Under the pieces are notes generated by a model, which saw nothing but the letters and a program-made list of their open reading frames with translations, did no database searches and was not told the DNA's origin. 64,000 nucleotides of DNA from JAJFUE01 sp039683515. Its GTDB lineage: Bacteria; Sumerlaeota; Sumerlaeia; MVZB01. Position numbers and translations under genes: made by a program. How positions within the stretch are numbered: the stretch's first letter is position 1; each line of letters opens with the position of its first letter. Positions 53,177-63,879 of this stretch are shown here, one piece after another. The stretch is from positions 169,759-233,758 of the forward strand of contig JBDKRG010000016.1 in assembly GCA_039683515.1 (NCBI GenBank), given 5' to 3'.

Positions 53177-53710
53177 ATGTGGTGGATCATCGTTGCGACA
53201 AGCCTGGTGGCTGCGGTCTTTGACATCCGTCAGAGGCGCATCCCCAATTTCCTGACCCTGCCGGTGTTGGTGGCGGGCTTGGCGTGGAACGGGTATCGGG
53301 GAGGGCTGGACGCGCTCGGGTGGGCGCTGTGGGTTGCCATCGTCCTGGCCCTTCCCTACCTGGTCTTGTTCGCGGCCGGGATGGGCGGCGCGGGAGACGC
53401 CAAGCTGATGGGCGCGCTCGGCGCATGGCTCGGCGCGCCGTATGGGTTTTACCTGCTCGGCGGGGTCGCCGCCAGCGGCGCGGTGCTCGGCCTGGCGTAT
53501 GCGCTGCTGCGCCGCCGCGCCGCCCAGACGTGGCGCAATCTCGCCGGCATGACGATGTTTCTGCCATGGATCGCCCTGGGGCCGGGTTCGCTCAGGGAAC
53601 GCGCGAGCGTCCTGCCGACGGCCCAGGTGATGACCCGCATGCCGTACGCGGTGGCCGTGTTCGTCGGCAGCTGCGTGACGGCCGGAGGGGTATGGCTATG
53701 GAATATTTGA
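53177..53710 (+). CDS. tadV: Prepilin peptidase TadV/CpaA (A24 family)
   Basis: An inner-membrane aspartic protease that removes the leader from Flp and from the pseudopilins TadE/F. The 177-residue length matches the short, methylase-free type. Both catalytic aspartates are seen: D in AVFDIRQRRIPN at the end of the first span, and the GxGD motif in MGGAGDAKLMGALGAWLG. About five or six spans are predicted. The start is the ATG at 53177 (MWWIIVATSLVAAVFD). It lies 59 bases after flp and overlaps tadE by 13 bases. Confidence 0.92.
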   Translation: MWWIIVATSLVAAVFDIRQRRIPNFLTLPVLVAGLAWNGYRGGLDALGWALWVAIVLALPYLVLFAAGMGGAGDAKLMGALGAWLGAPYGFYLLGGVAASGAVLGLAYALLRRRAAQTWRNLAGMTMFLPWIALGPGSLRERASVLPTAQVMTRMPYAVAVFVGSCVTAGGVWLWNI

Positions 53711-54108
53711 CAAGACGCCGGAGGCGGGGGGTCATCTGCGTGGAAATGGCCGTCCTGCTGCCGCTGCTGATCGTGCTGCTGCTGGGGCTGCTCGAGTACG
53801 GGTGGCTGTTCACGAAGGCCCATCAGATCACGAATATCGCGCGCAACGGCGCGCGGCTGGCGGCGCTGCCGGACTCGACCGTGGCCGACGTCCAGGCGCA
53901 GGTCACCAACCAGATGGCGGCGGTCGGCCTCGCCGGCAAGTATACGCTGTCGATCAGCCCGGCCAATATCTCCGCGCTGGACTCGGGCCAGGCGCTGTCG
54001 GTCACGGTGACGGCCCCGTGGTCGGGCGTCTCGCTGTTCAATTGCGCGTTGCTCCCCGGGCCGGATTCGCTGGGGGCGTCGGTGGTCATGGCCAAGGAAG
54101 GCCCATGA
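53698..54108 (+). CDS. tadE: TadE-like pseudopilin
   Basis: A 136-residue minor pilin of the Tad system. The N-terminus has a basic leader (MEYLTRRRRRG) followed by VICVEMAVLLPLLIVLLLGL, the typical TadE span with the conserved glutamate five residues after the glycine cleavage site. The soluble part is a small beta-rich domain. GGAGG lies nine bases before the ATG at 53698; another ATG six bases earlier is possible. It overlaps tadV and precedes cpaB by 21 bases. Confidence 0.9.
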   Translation: MEYLTRRRRRGVICVEMAVLLPLLIVLLLGLLEYGWLFTKAHQITNIARNGARLAALPDSTVADVQAQVTNQMAAVGLAGKYTLSISPANISALDSGQALSVTVTAPWSGVSLFNCALLPGPDSLGASVVMAKEGP

Positions 54109-54129
54109 GGTGATAGCCGGAGGAGACCC

Positions 54130-55065
54130 ATGAAAACATCGTTCATCGTCCTGATCATCCTTGGCCTGCTGGCCGCCGCCTCGGCCGCCGCGCTGACGGC
54201 CTCGATCGGCTCGCGCGGCCGCCCCGGCGCGCAGGCCGAGCCGGTCGCCAAGGTGCTCGTTGCCGCGCGCGGGATCGAGCCGATGACCGTGCTCGACCAG
54301 GCGATGATCGCCGTGCGCGAAGTGCCGCGCAAACAGGCCCCCGCCGGCGCCTACGGCGATCCGGTCCAGGTGGTGGGGCGGGTCGTGTCGACGCCGCTGG
54401 CGCAGGGCCAGCCGGTGATGCCGGCCAACTTCGCCCCGCGCGGGGCCGGCCTCGAGCTGGCGACGCAGCTGGGCCCCGGCACGCGCGCCGTGACGGTTTC
54501 GCTCAACGTCCCCTCCTCGCTCAAGGGGCTGCTCTACCCCGGCAGCGTCGTCGACGTCCTCGTGTCGTTCCGCCTGCAGAGCGCCAACAGCGCGCTCGGC
54601 GAGGCGGTCGCCACGACGCTGCTCGAAAACATTCAAATATTGGCGGTCGACAATCAGCTCGTTTCGAACCCGGAGGAGACGGCCGCGGTGGAGGTCAAGA
54701 ACAGCCGGCCGGCGGCGGGCAACAACCAGTGCCTCGTCACGTTCAAGGTCGATCCGCGCCAGGCCGAGGCGCTGCAGCTGGCGACCGAATACGGCAAGGT
54801 CAGCCTCGCGCTGCGCAACCCCTCCGACCGCGTGCCGATCGACGCCGACGCGACGCTGCTCAGCCAGGGGAAGCTGGCGGGGATGGCCGACCTGCTCAAC
54901 GCCATGATCGAGTCGCGCAACAAGAAACCGGCCGTGGAGCCGGCGCCGGCGCCGACGCCCGTCGTGATCGTGGAAAAGAAGTCCGAGCCGGCGCGGCCGC
55001 GGGGCTGGCAGGTTGAGGTGTATCGCGGGGTGGCCCGCGAGGTGGTGTCGATCCCGGCGCGGTAG
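54130..55065 (+). CDS. cpaB: Flp pilus assembly protein CpaB/RcpC
   Basis: A 311-residue inner-membrane-anchored periplasmic protein that supports the secretin. The N-terminal span is MKTSFIVLIILGLLAAASAA. An SAF domain follows (KVLVAARGIEPMTVLDQAMI, VVGRVVSTPLAQGQPVMPAN), then the RcpC-like domain (RAVTVSLNVPSSLKGLLYPG, VDVLVSFRL). The C-terminus contains a Pro-rich linker and a final short strand (GWQVEVYRG). It lies between tadE and the secretin gene in the usual order. GGAGGA precedes the start. Confidence 0.93.
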   Translation: MKTSFIVLIILGLLAAASAAALTASIGSRGRPGAQAEPVAKVLVAARGIEPMTVLDQAMIAVREVPRKQAPAGAYGDPVQVVGRVVSTPLAQGQPVMPANFAPRGAGLELATQLGPGTRAVTVSLNVPSSLKGLLYPGSVVDVLVSFRLQSANSALGEAVATTLLENIQILAVDNQLVSNPEETAAVEVKNSRPAAGNNQCLVTFKVDPRQAEALQLATEYGKVSLALRNPSDRVPIDADATLLSQGKLAGMADLLNAMIESRNKKPAVEPAPAPTPVVIVEKKSEPARPRGWQVEVYRGVAREVVSIPAR

Positions 55066-55068
55066 GGA

Positions 55069-55100
55069 GCGATTACGAGCACGACGCACGAGCACGAGTA
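55069..55100 (-). repeat. Dispersed CTCGTG/AATCGT repeat, copy 4 (inverted)
   Basis: GCGATTACGAGCACGACGCA and further GAGCACGAG words lie four bases after the cpaB stop, inside the Tad operon. Confidence 0.7.
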
Positions 55101-55161
55101 CGGGTGGGATAGAGGCGCATTTTCAATCAAGTGCGCGGCAACAACACAAGGAGTCGTCTTC

Positions 55162-56694
55162 GTGGAACACATCTCTTCTCGCAACTGGTCGCGTAAGTTT
55201 CGGCGGGGCGCGCTTGGGGTGTTGATGCTGCTGCTGGCCGCCTCGATCGCCCCGGCCCAGATGCCCGAAGTGGCGCTGGACGGCCGCGGCGAGCCGATCA
55301 CGGCGATGTCGGGGCAGTCGCGGATCCTGCGCGCGCCGTGGAAGGTCAGCCGCGTCACGGTCGGCGACCCCAGGATCGCCGACGTGCAGATGATGGGCGT
55401 CGACCGCCTGATCCTGATCGGCAAGTCCCCCGGCACGACCGACCTGAGCGTCTGGAACGAGGCCAACCAGGCCTACCACTACAAGGTCGAGGTGATGATC
55501 GACCTCGAGCGCTTTCAGCGCGAGCTGAGCGACCTGTTCCCGGGGGCGAACCTCCAGCTTTCGCACACCGAGGGGGTCTACATCGTCGGCGGCACGCTGA
55601 GCACGGCCGACCAGGCCGAGCGCGTGCAGACGTTGCTGACCAGCGTCGGCGACCAGGCCAAGATCAAGTTCGTCAACATGACCCGCCTGCCCGGCGTGCA
55701 GCAGGTCCAGCTCAAGGTGCGCCTCGCCGAGGTCAACCGCACCGCCATCCGCGCGCTCGGGCTCAACGTCCTCAAGACCGGCGAGGACTTCTTCGGCGTC
55801 CTGCAGACCGGCACGGCCAGCGGCGGCGCACTCAACCCGGTTTCGATCGGCCCGCTCAAGGGGTCGAGCGTCCGGGGGGGCAGTTCGTTCGGCTTCACGG
55901 AGGACGTCCAGACCAACCCGCTCGTGACGATGATCGCCGGTTTCCCCGGCACCAACCTCGAGCTGTTCATCCAGGCCCTGGCCGAAAACCAGTATCTCAA
56001 GATCCTGGCCGAACCGACGCTCATCGCGCGCAGCGGCGAGACGGCCGAGTTCCTCGCCGGCGGCGAATACCCGATCCCGGTCGTGCAGGGGGGCGCGGTC
56101 GACGGCGTGTCGATCACGATCGAATACCGCCAGTACGGCGTTGGGCTCAAGTTTGAGCCGACCGTCCTCGGCGACGGCGCGATCCGGATGAAGGTCGCGC
56201 CCGAGGTCAGCGAGCTCTCCGACATCGGCGCGGTCGAAATGGAGGGGTTCCGCGTGCCGACCGTCCTGACGCGGCGCGCCTCGACGACCGTCGACATGAA
56301 GAGCGGCCAGACGTTCGCCATGGCCGGCCTGATCAGCCAGAGCAACCGCACGCGCGTCACCAAGGTCCCGCTGCTTGGGTCGATCCCGGTGCTCGGCGCG
56401 GCGTTCCGCACCGTGCACGACGAGAAGTCCAACACCGAGCTCCTCGTGCTGGTCAAGGCCGAGCTGGTCGAGCCGCTCTCGATCGGTCAGGAGGTGCCGC
56501 TGCCGGGCGTCGCCGAGGCCTCGCCGAGCGACTGGGAGCTGTACGCCATGGGCGAGGTGACCGGCAGCAAGGCCTCACGGGCCGACGCCGACTGGCTCAA
56601 GGCGCACGACTGGGACAAGCTGCGCGGCCCGGGCGCGTGGGCCAACTACGACGAGCCGCCGTCGATCAAGCGCAAAGTCGAGCCGCGGAAGTGA
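55162..56694 (+). CDS. cpaC: Tad pilus outer-membrane secretin CpaC/RcpA
   Basis: The outer-membrane channel for the pilus, 510 residues. After a signal peptide (GALGVLMLLLAASIAPAQ) come an N-terminal domain with the DPRIADVQMM and LILIGKSPGTTDLSVW segments and a BON-like part (GVYIVGGTLSTADQAERVQT). The secretin domain begins near residue 180 (QVQLKVRLAEVNRTAIRALG) and contains VPLLGSIPVLGAAFR, the family signature. The start is a GTG at 55162 with AAGGAG eight bases upstream. The last 50 residues are an unusual charged tail. Confidence 0.94.
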   Translation: MEHISSRNWSRKFRRGALGVLMLLLAASIAPAQMPEVALDGRGEPITAMSGQSRILRAPWKVSRVTVGDPRIADVQMMGVDRLILIGKSPGTTDLSVWNEANQAYHYKVEVMIDLERFQRELSDLFPGANLQLSHTEGVYIVGGTLSTADQAERVQTLLTSVGDQAKIKFVNMTRLPGVQQVQLKVRLAEVNRTAIRALGLNVLKTGEDFFGVLQTGTASGGALNPVSIGPLKGSSVRGGSSFGFTEDVQTNPLVTMIAGFPGTNLELFIQALAENQYLKILAEPTLIARSGETAEFLAGGEYPIPVVQGGAVDGVSITIEYRQYGVGLKFEPTVLGDGAIRMKVAPEVSELSDIGAVEMEGFRVPTVLTRRASTTVDMKSGQTFAMAGLISQSNRTRVTKVPLLGSIPVLGAAFRTVHDEKSNTELLVLVKAELVEPLSIGQEVPLPGVAEASPSDWELYAMGEVTGSKASRADADWLKAHDWDKLRGPGAWANYDEPPSIKRKVEPRK

Positions 56695-56698
56695 AATG

Positions 56699-56757
56699 AT
56701 TTCGGATTTCGGATTTCGGAATTATGAACCACGGAAGACACGGAATACACGGAAGAG
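56699..56757 (+). repeat. TTTCGGA and CCACGGAAGACACGG repeat words
   Basis: TTTCGGATTTCGGATTTCGG is followed by GAACCACGGAAGACACGGAA, a variant of the repeat that surrounds the GxxExxY gene. Here no gene lies between arms. Confidence 0.7.
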
Positions 56758-56766
56758 GATTGTGCG

Positions 56767-57920
56767 ATGGTGTTGCTGTCTAAAGTGATCCTGGTCAGCG
56801 AGGACCCGCAGGTCCGGGACGCGGTCGGGGCGGCGCTGCGCAACGGCGACGGCGGCGAGCTTGCGGCCTGCCGCGACCTCGAGGAGCTCGCGGCCCGGCT
56901 CGACGCCGACCCGTCGATGGTCGTCCTCGTCGACGACGGCCCGCGCGACGCGATGCTCGCCGACCTCGAGCCGGTCGTCAATCGCTACGCCCACAGCCGG
57001 TTCGTGGTCCTGACCGCCCAGCGCACGCCGCAGATGCTCATGCGCTCGATGCAGATCGGGATCCGCCACATCCAGCTCAAGCGCGACATCCCCGAGGAGC
57101 TCGGTTACGCGGTCGGCGCGCTTCTCGGGACGCTCAGCCCCGTGCAGGCCGCGCGCGGCTCGCTGATCACGGTGCTGTCGGCCGGCGGCGGGTGCGGCGC
57201 GACGACGCTGGCCACCAACCTCGCCCTCGAGCTGCACGCCTGCGGCCGCGACCCGGTCCTGCTCGTCGACGGCGACAGCCATTACGGCTCGATCGGCGTG
57301 TATCTGAACATCGAGGGGCGCTACGGGCTCGATTACCTGCTGGGCAGCGACCGGCTCGACGCGGCGCTTCTGCAATCGACCGCGTTCCATTACCAGAACG
57401 GGTTCGACGTCATGCTCAACCCGGCCGTCGAAAGCGCGCGGCGCGGCGGCGAACCGGCGCCCGAGCGTTTGGCCGAGATCCTCGAGCTGTGCGCCAAGAC
57501 CTACAGCATGACGATCGTGGACCTGCCCCGGCCGGCGGGGGCGGCCCTGGAATACGCCGCGCGCGCCAGCAGCCTCGTCCTGATCGTGATGCAGCCGGCG
57601 ATCAAGGACATCCGCATGGCGCGGATCCTGACGCGGATGCTCGACGCGGCCGGCGTCGCGCCCGGCCAGCTGATGATCGTCGTCAACCGCTACCAGAAGC
57701 AGAACCCGATCCAGCTGGCGCAGATCCAGAAGATCTTCGCGCCGACCGGGCTGTTCTGCGTCAGCAACGATTTCGACAACGCCAACCGCGCCGCAACCGA
57801 GGGCCAGCCGCTGAGCCAGTGCGCGCGGCGTTCGCGGCTGGCGCGGGACATCGCCGAACTGGCGCTCAGCTGCGCCAGCCGCGCCAGGAATCCAAGGAAC
57901 GAGGTCACCGCTTCACTGTC

Positions 57921-57924
<4 letters not shown>
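56767..57924 (+). CDS. tadZ: Tad pilus localisation ATPase TadZ/CpaE
   Basis: A 385-residue protein that positions the pilus machine. The first 130 residues form a response-regulator-like domain without the usual phosphorylation site (VVLVDDGPRD). The ParA/MinD-like domain begins LITVLSAGGGCGATTLATNL; the Walker A lysines are missing (GGGCGATT), as commonly seen in the CpaE subgroup. Further motifs are PVLLVDGDSHYGSIGVYLN and MTIVDLPRPAG. It overlaps the next gene by four bases (ATGA). The 72-base gap before it is filled by repeats. Confidence 0.92.
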
Positions 57925-59276
<1,352 letters not shown>

Positions 59277-59290
59277 TGGGGCTGCCCCCC

Positions 59291-59323
59291 ATTCGTGCTC
59301 GTAATCGTACTCGAGAATCGAAT
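59291..59323 (+). repeat. Dispersed CTCGTG/AATCGT repeat, copy 5
   Basis: ATTCGTGCTCGTAATCGTAC and TCGAGAATCGAAT lie in the tadA-tadB gap, 14 bases after the tadA stop. Confidence 0.75.
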
Positions 59324-59339
59324 CCTGGAGCCCGTCATC

Positions 59340-60323
59340 ATGCCCGCCATCCACATCGACTTCCAGCAACTGATCCTCATCGTGGCGGTGTTCGTGCTGA
59401 CGCTGTCGCTGTGGATGATCGGGCTGATGATCTGGACGATGCTCAACACGCGGCGCGAGCGCGAGATCGAGAAGCGGCTCGGGCTGGACGCGCCGCGGGA
59501 CCCGGGCCGGCGCGAAATCTACCTGTGGATGGACGGCCGCCTCGCGCGCACGAGCGTCGACCGGGTCTCGCAGCTGTCGGTTCGCGAGCGGCTCGACAAC
59601 CTGATCCGGCGCGCCGGGTGGAACACCACGCCGGCCGCCCTGCTCCTCGTCGCGATCGGCATCCTGGCGCTGGGCGGGATCGCCGCGTTCTTGTGGACAA
59701 AAAGCTTGATCGTCGCGGCGGTGGCGGTCATCGGGATCGGCTACGGCCTCGTCGCCTACCCGGGCATCTGCATCGCCCGGATGCGGAACAAGTTCGAGAA
59801 CCAGCTGGTTGACGCGCTCGGCCTGGCGACGCGATCGCTGCGGGCGGGCCACCCGCTCATCGGCGCGTTCCAGCTGATCGCCCAGGAACTGCCGCAGCCG
59901 ATCAGCCGCGTCTTCAGCGAGATCTGCCAGCAGCAGGAGCTCGGCACGGGGCTCGACGAGGCGATCACGCGCGCGGTCAACCGGACCAACAGCGACGACC
60001 TCAAGTTCTTCGCGACGGCGGTGGTGATCCAGCTGCGCAACGGCGGCAACCTGGCCGACATGATGGAGCGGCTTTCGGTCGTGATCCGCGAGCGGATGCG
60101 GCTGGCGCGGCGGGTGCGGATCCTCATCGCGCAGACGCAGCTGAGCAAGAACGTCCTGCTCGCGATGCCGTTCGTCATTTTCCTGATGATCAGCGTCCTC
60201 GTCCCCGAGTTCGCCGCGCGCCTGACCGACAACACGACCGGCCGCATCATGCTCGGGGTCGCCGGCATCGGCATGCTGATGGGCGCGTGGGTCATGAAGA
60301 GGATCTCGACGCTGCGCTACTGA
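59340..60323 (+). CDS. tadB: Tad pilus membrane platform protein TadB
   Basis: An inner-membrane platform protein of the GspF superfamily, 327 residues. Segments near the N-terminus (LILIVAVFVLTLSLWMIGLM), in the centre (TPAALLLVAIGILALGGIAA) and at the end are membrane spans. The T2SSF domain is recognisable (LVDALGLATRSLRAGHPLIG, ELGTGLDEAITRAVNRT, FATAVVIQLRNGGNLADMME). The start at 59340 (MPAIHIDFQQ) has GGAG nine bases upstream, and earlier in-frame codons read a repeat. TadC follows ten bases later. Confidence 0.94.
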   Translation: MPAIHIDFQQLILIVAVFVLTLSLWMIGLMIWTMLNTRREREIEKRLGLDAPRDPGRREIYLWMDGRLARTSVDRVSQLSVRERLDNLIRRAGWNTTPAALLLVAIGILALGGIAAFLWTKSLIVAAVAVIGIGYGLVAYPGICIARMRNKFENQLVDALGLATRSLRAGHPLIGAFQLIAQELPQPISRVFSEICQQQELGTGLDEAITRAVNRTNSDDLKFFATAVVIQLRNGGNLADMMERLSVVIRERMRLARRVRILIAQTQLSKNVLLAMPFVIFLMISVLVPEFAARLTDNTTGRIMLGVAGIGMLMGAWVMKRISTLRY

Positions 60324-60332
60324 GGGGGGACC

Positions 60333-61238
60333 ATGGACTGGATGGAACAAATCGTCATTGCGATCCTGGCGTTCACGGCGGTCTGCTCGCTCGGCAGCGC
60401 GTTCCTGATCGACCGCGGCGCGCGGCGGACGCTCGACCAGCGGCTGCGGTTCGCCGCGCCCGACAACCCCGCCGACGAGAAGAAGGCCGACTCGCCGCTG
60501 CGGTTCCTCCGCTGGCTCGGCACGCGCGCCTCGTTCCGCGGCACCTCGCGCAAACTGCAGCAGAGCCTCGTGCAGGCCGGGATGCTCTCGCCCCACGCCG
60601 CGGTGCATTACCTCGGCATCAAGCTGGTCTTCCTGCTCGCCGGCTTTGCCGGCCTGACCGCCCTGCAGCTGGCGCTCGAGCTCGACCCGGCGCGCGGATT
60701 CCTGATGATCGCCGGCGGGACGATGACCCTGTTTTTCCTGCCCAACCTGTACGTCGTGTGGCGGCGGGAGAAATACTGCACCGAGATCCGGGGCTACCTG
60801 CCCGACACCGTCGACCTGCTCGAGATCTGCGTGTCGGCCGGGATGGGGCTCGACATGGCGTGGAACACGGTCGGGGGCGAAATCCGCCGGATCAGCCCGC
60901 GGCTGGCCGACGAGATGGCGCTGACGAACCTGGAGATGCACCTGGGCGTGCCGCGCGCCGACGCGATGCGCCACATGTCCGTCCGCACCGGCGCCGACGA
61001 GATCGGCTCGCTCGTGGCGGTCATGGTCCAGTCCGAGCGGTTCGGCACCAGCATCGCGGAGATCCTGAAGGTTTTCGCCACGACGATGCGCGAACAGCGC
61101 AGCCAGCGCGCCGAGGAGAAGGCCGAGAAGATGTCGGTCAAGATGATCTTCCCGATGGTGCTGTTCATTTTCCCCGCGCTGCTGATCATCGCCGTCGGCC
61201 CCGCGCTGATGACGCTGATCGAGGTGCTTAGCTATTGA
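60333..61238 (+). CDS. tadC: Tad pilus membrane platform protein TadC
   Basis: The second GspF-type platform protein, 301 residues, which pairs with TadB around the ATPase. Its T2SSF domain carries YLPDTVDLLEICVSAGMGLD, typical of TadC, then MTNLEMHLGVPR-like text and MVQSERFGTSIAEILKVFAT. The C-terminal basic helix and last span follow (KMSVKMIFPMVLFIFPALLI). GAGGGGGG precedes the ATG. Confidence 0.94.
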   Translation: MDWMEQIVIAILAFTAVCSLGSAFLIDRGARRTLDQRLRFAAPDNPADEKKADSPLRFLRWLGTRASFRGTSRKLQQSLVQAGMLSPHAAVHYLGIKLVFLLAGFAGLTALQLALELDPARGFLMIAGGTMTLFFLPNLYVVWRREKYCTEIRGYLPDTVDLLEICVSAGMGLDMAWNTVGGEIRRISPRLADEMALTNLEMHLGVPRADAMRHMSVRTGADEIGSLVAVMVQSERFGTSIAEILKVFATTMREQRSQRAEEKAEKMSVKMIFPMVLFIFPALLIIAVGPALMTLIEVLSY

Positions 61239-61239
61239 T

Positions 61240-61320
61240 GGTTCGTGCGCTCATTGATGTTCGTGTCCATGTTCGTGCTCGTGCTCGTAATCGTAATCGT
61301 AATCGAGAATCGAAAACCCA
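61240..61320 (+). repeat. Dispersed CTCGTG/AATCGT repeat, copy 6
   Basis: Directly after the tadC stop, loose TTCGTG words lead to TTCGTGCTCGTGCTCGTAAT, three AATCGT units and GAGAATCGAAAA. It fills nearly the whole tadC to lipoprotein gap. Confidence 0.85.
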
Positions 61321-61338
61321 TCAGGAGGTTGTTCCAAC

Positions 61339-61863
61339 ATGAAACGAGTTCACCTCGGGATCGCACTGGCCGCCATGCTGGTTGCGGTGGTCGCCGCCGG
61401 TTGCTGCCATCGCCCCAAGGACGTGGTGTGCGCGCCCAATCCGGATCGCCGCATCGTGGCGTCGATCCTCGACGAGCAGGCGGTGGCGGCCGTGCAGCGC
61501 CAGCGCGCGATCTATTCGTGGCATTTCGCTCCGGGAACGGCCGACCTGACCGAGCTTGGACGGCGCGATCTGGCGATCATCGCCGCGCAGGACAAGACGC
61601 GCCCGGGCACGCTGCACGTGCGGCTGGGCTCGGACGACATGCGCGAGGCGCGGCTGGCGGCCATCCGGACGTACCTGGAGTCGCAGGGGGTCGAGGTCGC
61701 GCGGATGAACTTCGACGAGGACTGGCCCGGCGGCGACGGGGTGGGCGGCGAGGCCGCGGCGCGGTCGGTGACGCCCGACGCGGCGGGGCCGATGCCGATC
61801 CTGATCGCCCCCGCGATGGGCTCGCCCGCGTCGGGCCCGGCGCCGTCGAACAACCGGTATTGA
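61339..61863 (+). CDS. Lipoprotein of the Tad operon, CpaD-like
   Basis: A 174-residue lipoprotein with the lipobox V-A-A-G-C after MKRVHLGIALAAMLVAVVA. The mature part has the FAPGTADLTELGRRDLAIIA segment followed by VRLGSDDMREARLAAIRTYL, which resembles the small OmpA-like or CpaD-type proteins of Tad operons. By position it could be the pilotin or peptidoglycan-binding partner of the secretin. The C-terminus is Ala/Pro-rich and disordered. Similarity to CpaD is faint, so the assignment rests on layout and context. Confidence 0.6.
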   Translation: MKRVHLGIALAAMLVAVVAAGCCHRPKDVVCAPNPDRRIVASILDEQAVAAVQRQRAIYSWHFAPGTADLTELGRRDLAIIAAQDKTRPGTLHVRLGSDDMREARLAAIRTYLESQGVEVARMNFDEDWPGGDGVGGEAAARSVTPDAAGPMPILIAPAMGSPASGPAPSNNRY

Positions 61864-61920
61864 AATTCCCGGGAACGCCGCTCTCCCGAGTGGCATTCAA
61901 GCCATGAAAAGGAATCATCC

Positions 61921-62517
61921 ATGATGTGGAGTTTTACCCGAATTTCCGTTCTGGCCGCCTGCGGGCTGATGGCCGCCTGTTCGCATGCGCCGAAGACGAT
62001 CACGATGAAGACCCCCGACGGCAAGCACGAGGTCATGGCGCCGCTGCCGGCGACGCTGTTCTCGATGGCGCGGGTGCTCGAGGCGCAGGGGCGCCACGAC
62101 GACAGCGAGGCGCTGCTGCGCCAGCTCGTGGTCGGCCATCCCGATTACGTCCTGGCCTACTACGAGCTCTCCGACATCCTCGCGCGCCAGCACCGGCTCG
62201 ACGAGGCGCTGCTTGTCCTGCAGGCGGGGCTCGAGGAGGCCCCCCAGGACCCGATCCTGCTCAACAACGCCGGCATGTGCGAGCTGATGCGGAAGAGCTA
62301 CGACAAGGCGTTCGAGTATTTCAAGAAGGCCGCCGCGGCGGACCCGGCCGACAACCGCTACAAGGCCAACCAGGCCCTGGCGATGGCGATGCGTGGCAAC
62401 CTGAACGACGCCCGCGCGATCTACGGCTCGTTCCTGCCGCCCGAGCAGGCCGACCAGAACATGAAAATCATTGAAAAGACACGCCTGTCGGAGGTGTCCA
62501 ACGCCAAAAAGAAATAA
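61921..62517 (+). CDS. tadD: TadD-like TPR lipoprotein
   Basis: A 198-residue lipoprotein (lipobox M-A-A-C) with four tetratricopeptide repeats, for example RVLEAQGRHDDSEALLRQLV, YELSDILARQHRLDEALLVL, NAGMCELMRKSYDKAFEYFK and NQALAMAMRGNLNDARAIYG. TadD proteins help secretin assembly and pilus biogenesis. Position and domain layout support the name; the family is diverse in sequence. It ends 32 bases before the tadG start. Confidence 0.85.
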   Translation: MMWSFTRISVLAACGLMAACSHAPKTITMKTPDGKHEVMAPLPATLFSMARVLEAQGRHDDSEALLRQLVVGHPDYVLAYYELSDILARQHRLDEALLVLQAGLEEAPQDPILLNNAGMCELMRKSYDKAFEYFKKAAAADPADNRYKANQALAMAMRGNLNDARAIYGSFLPPEQADQNMKIIEKTRLSEVSNAKKK

Positions 62518-62549
62518 TGACGTTGTTGTTTTGCGGGGAGCGATTGCCA

Positions 62550-63842
62550 ATGAAACGATTCCAGCGTGCAGGACAACGGGGCGTCATGCTGATCTGGGTG
62601 GCTTTCGTGCTGATGATCCTGATCGGCATCATCGGGTTCTCGGTCGATGTCGGTCTGGGCACATACGTCTCGAACCAGCTTCAGGCCGGCGCCGACGCCG
62701 CCGCGCTCGCCGGGGCGCGGATGGTCCGGACCGACATCGGGCAGGCGCGCCTCGACGCGCAGGCGATCGGCGGATCCAACAAGGCCTCCCGCCAGTTCAT
62801 CACCCTGGCCCTGAACGAAACGAACGATGATGCCGGCGACATTGTCATCGGGCGCTACTCGCGGACCCTGCGGACGTTTACGCCGCAGCTCAACAACCCC
62901 AACGCCGTGCAGGTCAATGCGCGGCGCACCGCGGAGTCCGAGGACGGCCCCCTGCCGCTCGCGTTCGGACCGCTCTTCGGCGTCAGGACCGCGAACGTGC
63001 AGCGCCAGGCGACCGCGATGATCGGCGGCGGGACCGGCGAGGGGATCATCTGCCTGTCGCCCGACGACCCCAAGGCGTTTTACGTCCGCGGCAGCGCCAT
63101 CGTCAGCGTCAACGGCGGCGACATCCAGGTCGACTCCACGGCGGCCAACGCCGCCGACCTGCAGGGGAGCAAGTTCATCGTCGACGCCCCGTCGATCAAC
63201 ATTTGCGGCGATATCGACCTGGGCGGCGGCGATATCGGCGACACCGTCATCAACCCCGGCGCGGCCTACAAGCCCGATCCGCTCGCATACGTTCCCGAGC
63301 CGACGTGGGACGCCGCGACCGATCGCGGCCAGGCCAAGATCACGGTCGAGACCGTGACCCTGTCGCCGGGTTACTATTCGGGCGGGTTCGATTTCTCCGG
63401 CGGCAACATCACGCTCGAGCCGGGTATTTACGTCCTCGGCGGCGCCGGCTTTAACCTGCGCGGCGGAACCAACCTGACCGCCAACGGCGTCATGATTTTC
63501 ATCGATTCGGGGCCGGTCTCGATCAACGGCACCGGCAACATCGTCATGACGCCGCCCAACCCGGAACTGCATTCGTTCCCCAACGCGCAGACCTACGAGA
63601 ACATCCTCTTCTTCCAGGCGCGCGACAACACGACGCCGAGCCTGATCAACGGCACGGCCGGCCTGGACCTGTCGGGCTCGCTCTACTTCCCGGGAAATGC
63701 CGTCACGGTCAGCGGCACGAGCGACAAGCTCGGCAACCAGTTCATCGCGCACACGATGGAGATCGCCGGCAATTCCAACCTGACGATCGTCTACAACGGC
63801 GACGAGGTCGCCCCGGGCAACAGGATCTTTCTGGTTAAGTAA
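62550..63842 (+). CDS. tadG: TadG-like protein with beta-helical C-terminal region
   Basis: A 430-residue protein. The N-terminus RGVMLIWVAFVLMILIGIIG plus FSVDVGLGTYVSNQLQAGAD and AAALAGARM is the typical TadG start, where the membrane helix is pilin-like and followed by an alanine-rich helix. The remaining 300 residues are glycine- and asparagine-rich with repeated short strands (YYSGGFDFSGGNITLEPGIY and VLGGAGFNLRGGTNLTANGV), suggesting a beta-helix exposed outside. No von Willebrand MIDAS motif (DxSxS) was seen, although some TadG proteins have one. The start at 62550 has GGGGAG ten bases upstream. It closes the Tad operon. Confidence 0.88.
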   Translation: MKRFQRAGQRGVMLIWVAFVLMILIGIIGFSVDVGLGTYVSNQLQAGADAAALAGARMVRTDIGQARLDAQAIGGSNKASRQFITLALNETNDDAGDIVIGRYSRTLRTFTPQLNNPNAVQVNARRTAESEDGPLPLAFGPLFGVRTANVQRQATAMIGGGTGEGIICLSPDDPKAFYVRGSAIVSVNGGDIQVDSTAANAADLQGSKFIVDAPSINICGDIDLGGGDIGDTVINPGAAYKPDPLAYVPEPTWDAATDRGQAKITVETVTLSPGYYSGGFDFSGGNITLEPGIYVLGGAGFNLRGGTNLTANGVMIFIDSGPVSINGTGNIVMTPPNPELHSFPNAQTYENILFFQARDNTTPSLINGTAGLDLSGSLYFPGNAVTVSGTSDKLGNQFIAHTMEIAGNSNLTIVYNGDEVAPGNRIFLVK

Positions 63843-63879
63843 AGCATCTTAATAAATGATAGCCGCGCAACAGCCGGCG